DNA from: a virus | IMG/VR virus record: IMGVR_UViG_3300048837_001212 | Location: 1-40,763 of that record | Length of the DNA stretch: 40,763 nucleotides | Direction: 5' to 3' (one strand) | Position numbers and translations under genes: made by a program | In this document: one piece after another, positions 39,346 to 40,763 of the stretch | Position numbering within the stretch: position 1 is the first letter of the stretch | How the letters are laid out: each line of letters starts with the position of its first letter | The notes under the pieces: model-generated | The model's database searches: none | What the model saw: the letters and a program-made list of their open reading frames with translations, nothing else | What the model was told of the DNA's origin: nothing

Positions 39346-39413
39346 AAATTGGCTATTGACAATCTATAGAATGTCACTATAATTGACTGTAGCCAATTTT
39401 ATATTTTCAATAG
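39346..39413 (+). promoter_or_regulatory. Early promoter with flanking inverted-repeat operators
   Basis: TTGACA (39356-39361), a 16-base spacer and TATAAT (39378-39383) are both perfect consensus boxes. AAATTGGCTA (39346-39355) upstream and TAGCCAATTT (39390-39399) downstream are perfect 10-bp inverted copies. A second motif, CTATTGACAAT (39353-39363), recurs inverted as CTATTGAAAAT (39413-39403). Repressor bound to both sides would shut the promoter, as in lambdoid switches. A matching promoter for the repressor itself was not found. Confidence 0.82.
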
Positions 39414-39427
39414 ACAACAGAGGTCTC

Positions 39428-39619
39428 ATGGCAGACGAAATTACCACCATCCAGATAAAAGTCTCAACCAGGGAGAAAGTCAGGGCACTGGCAGGTGAAG
39501 ACTACCGGTCGATGGCTGCCGAATTAGAATGGCTGGTTGACCAGGAATATTCCCGGCGGCACCCGCAGCCCGACCCCTGCCCGCCCGGCGACGATTCTCC
39601 TACCGAGCCGAAGGGGTAA
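39428..39619 (+). CDS. Ribbon-helix-helix protein (Cro/Arc-like position)
   Basis: A 63-residue protein. TTIQIKVSTREKVRALAG followed by SMAAELEWLVDQEYSRR is a ribbon-helix-helix DNA-binding fold of the Arc/MetJ type. The C-terminus is a short proline-rich tail. As the first gene of the early operon opposite the repressor it occupies the place of Cro or of an Arc-like antirepressor control. GAGG lies before ATG 39428. Confidence 0.8.
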   Translation: MADEITTIQIKVSTREKVRALAGEDYRSMAAELEWLVDQEYSRRHPQPDPCPPGDDSPTEPKG

Positions 39620-39622
39620 ACG

Positions 39623-39952
39623 ATGGCGCGCACACCTGGCGATTGGACTTTTGAAGTGCGCGAGGAAACGCGCGGGGTCAGCGCATATATTTTGGCCGGG
39701 AACACGCCAATCGCTCGCGTGTTTATTCGCAAGGCGTTGAATCCAAACGAATTCTTGCCCTACAGGGAGAATGGCAATCTCCTTGCCGTCGCGCCGGAAA
39801 TGCTGCGCGAACTGGAGGAAACCGCCCGGTGGCTCGAAATCTGCCTGAAGGTTCCCAGTTCCGGCAAGCAGTTGGAAGAACGCTGGCCCGGCCCGCACAA
39901 TCGACTGGCAGCACTCCACGCCGTCATTATTAAAGCGAAAGGAAGCGCATAA
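39623..39952 (+). CDS. Early phage protein with APELL motif
   Basis: A 109-residue protein. NGNLLAVAPEMLRELEETARWL resembles the conserved segment NARLIAAAPELLEALE, shared by many small early proteins of temperate phages (ea22-like), whose function is unknown. It follows the RHH gene by 3 bases. Confidence 0.7.
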   Translation: MARTPGDWTFEVREETRGVSAYILAGNTPIARVFIRKALNPNEFLPYRENGNLLAVAPEMLRELEETARWLEICLKVPSSGKQLEERWPGPHNRLAALHAVIIKAKGSA

Positions 39953-39955
39953 ACA

Positions 39956-40180
39956 ATGGCACAAGCAACGATGATCTCCACCAAAGCACTCCGCGCCGCG
40001 ATCCTGGACGGCATTGGGATCACCGCGCTGTACGAGGATGGCGGCACGGTCGAACTGGAATTCAGCTCCGAGCGGTCGGCTAAAAGTTTCTACGACCAAT
40101 TGGTCAACGATTCGCTGTTGGGTTTCAAACACGTCCCCGCTTCCGCCACGTTCACCCTCGCTAAAGACAACCTGGCTTAA
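39956..40180 (+). CDS. Small early hypothetical protein
   Basis: A 74-residue protein with alternating strand and helix pattern (ITALYEDGGTVELEFSSERSAKSFYDQLV as two segments), a ferredoxin-like or PH-like small fold by eye. No family is recognised. It starts 4 bases after the previous stop in the early operon. Confidence 0.6.
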   Translation: MAQATMISTKALRAAILDGIGITALYEDGGTVELEFSSERSAKSFYDQLVNDSLLGFKHVPASATFTLAKDNLA

Positions 40181-40187
40181 ACGGTTC

Positions 40188-40269
40188 GCCCGCCCCTGCG
40201 CGAACAGGGACGGGCAAGGCGGCTCCAACCGCCAATCGTATTCTACCGTATTTTCCAACCAAATACGAT
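40188..40269. promoter_or_regulatory. Inverted repeats before the join-spanning gene
   Basis: GCCCG-c-CCCTG pairs with CAGGG-a-CGGGC (about 40188-40215), and ATCGTATT (40235-40242) pairs with AATACGAT (40262-40269). The second pair ends just before AAGGAGG, so it could hide or expose the ribosome site. No T-run follows either. Confidence 0.4.
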
Positions 40270-40283
40270 CCAAGGAGGCTCCA

Positions 40284-40763
40284 ATGAAGAAGTTTTTCCC
40301 CATTTTGTTTCTGGTCGGACTGCTGATCGGGCTGGCGCAGGTGTGCGGCGGCGCGGCGACGCTGACCACCACCTCGGCGCAGCCGGCGACGCTGGGCGCG
40401 CAGGAAACGTTCCACGGCCTGCAGGCGGTGATGAAGAGCGCGCCGGGCAGTTTCGTGATGGAAAAGGGCAACCTGATCCTGATGGCCTGGCCGCGCCGCG
40501 GCGAGTACGCCTTCGCCGTCCTGGGCAAAACCGCCGACGTCGCCTGCGACCTGAACGGGCTGAAGGTGAACACGCTCTCGCTGAGCGCGATGGTGAAATC
40601 GCTGGAGACGGACGGCTGGAAGTACATCGCTCCCAAGGCGGTGCCGGCGGCGATCGCCGACGCGCTGGGGGCGCTGACGGTGGAGATGGCGATGGTGTCG
40701 ATGCGCTCGCTGCCGAGCGTGTTCCTGGTGCCGGTGGCGCTGTTCGAGCCCACCCCGGTGTTG
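40284..40763 (+). CDS. Exported or membrane-anchored early protein (5' part, continues at base 2)
   Basis: The first 160 of 162 residues; the frame continues through the circular join to TGA 134-136. MKKFFPILFLVGLLIGLAQV is a signal peptide or anchor: two lysines, then a hydrophobic core, then Cys20-like in VCGG, which is only a weak lipobox. The mature part is compact and mixed alpha/beta (FVMEKGNLILMAWPRRGEY). The family is not recognised. AAGGAGG marks ATG 40284. As an early secreted protein it might act at the envelope during infection, but this is inference. Confidence 0.75.
   Translation, partial: MKKFFPILFLVGLLIGLAQVCGGAATLTTTSAQPATLGAQETFHGLQAVMKSAPGSFVMEKGNLILMAWPRRGEYAFAVLGKTADVACDLNGLKVNTLSLSAMVKSLETDGWKYIAPKAVPAAIADALGALTVEMAMVSMRSLPSVFLVPVALFEPTPVL
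40637..40763. repeat. Terminal direct repeat, right copy (circular closure)
   Basis: Identical to bases 1-127. See the left copy. Confidence 0.93.

Overview
The window is a complete genome of a temperate, long-tailed (siphovirus-type) bacteriophage. The first 127 bases are identical to the last 127, so the contig closes into a circle of about 40,636 bp, and one gene runs across the join. The DNA is GC-rich with a few AT-richer islands. Most genes read on the + strand and overlap by ATGA or GTGA. I cannot name the host from sequence alone.

The lysogeny and recombination region runs from 33.4 to 40.6 kb. It has a small minus-strand cassette facing a tyrosine integrase across two divergent promoters that share an operator. 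A tRNA 3'-end fragment beside it is a likely attachment site. Then come a leader with a terminator, an HTH/zinc-ribbon protein with a second tyrosine recombinase, a minus-strand DnaQ-like exonuclease with two C-terminal membrane helices, a minus-strand XRE-type repressor, and a consensus early promoter flanked by inverted-repeat operators. That promoter drives a ribbon-helix-helix protein and small early genes that continue through the join to about 1 kb.

From 1.0 to 2.5 kb there are two long stretches without convincing genes. They hold tRNA-like T-arms and dense inverted repeats, so large structured RNAs are possible; two tiny membrane proteins lie between them.

From 2.5 to 9.9 kb there is a DNA-maintenance block: a winged-helix protein, a zinc-finger protein, a ParB homologue, then a ubiquitin-like protein, an unknown protein, an E2-like protein, a JAB/JAMM isopeptidase and a ThiF/E1 protein. 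This order matches the plasmid-borne PRTRC (ParB-related, ThiF-related cassette) system. It ends in a winged-helix replication protein whose gene contains a cluster of direct and inverted repeats that looks like the replication origin. A lower-GC island with a serine recombinase follows (9.9 to 10.8 kb).

From 11.1 to 33.4 kb lies the late region. A promoter followed by a terminator precedes holin-like, coiled-coil and GH25 lysozyme genes, then HNH endonuclease, small and large terminase, portal, ClpP-like protease, HK97-fold capsid, a beta-helix protein, connectors, tail tube, tail chaperones with a -1 frameshift site, tape measure, tail tip and fibre proteins, and an SGNH esterase.

Ten copies of the 14-bp palindrome GTTTCT-NN-AGAAAC are scattered through the genome, mostly in reading frame inside genes. 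Their central asymmetry mostly flips at the proposed origin. This pattern and the phage-borne ubiquitin-like cassette are the most unusual features.
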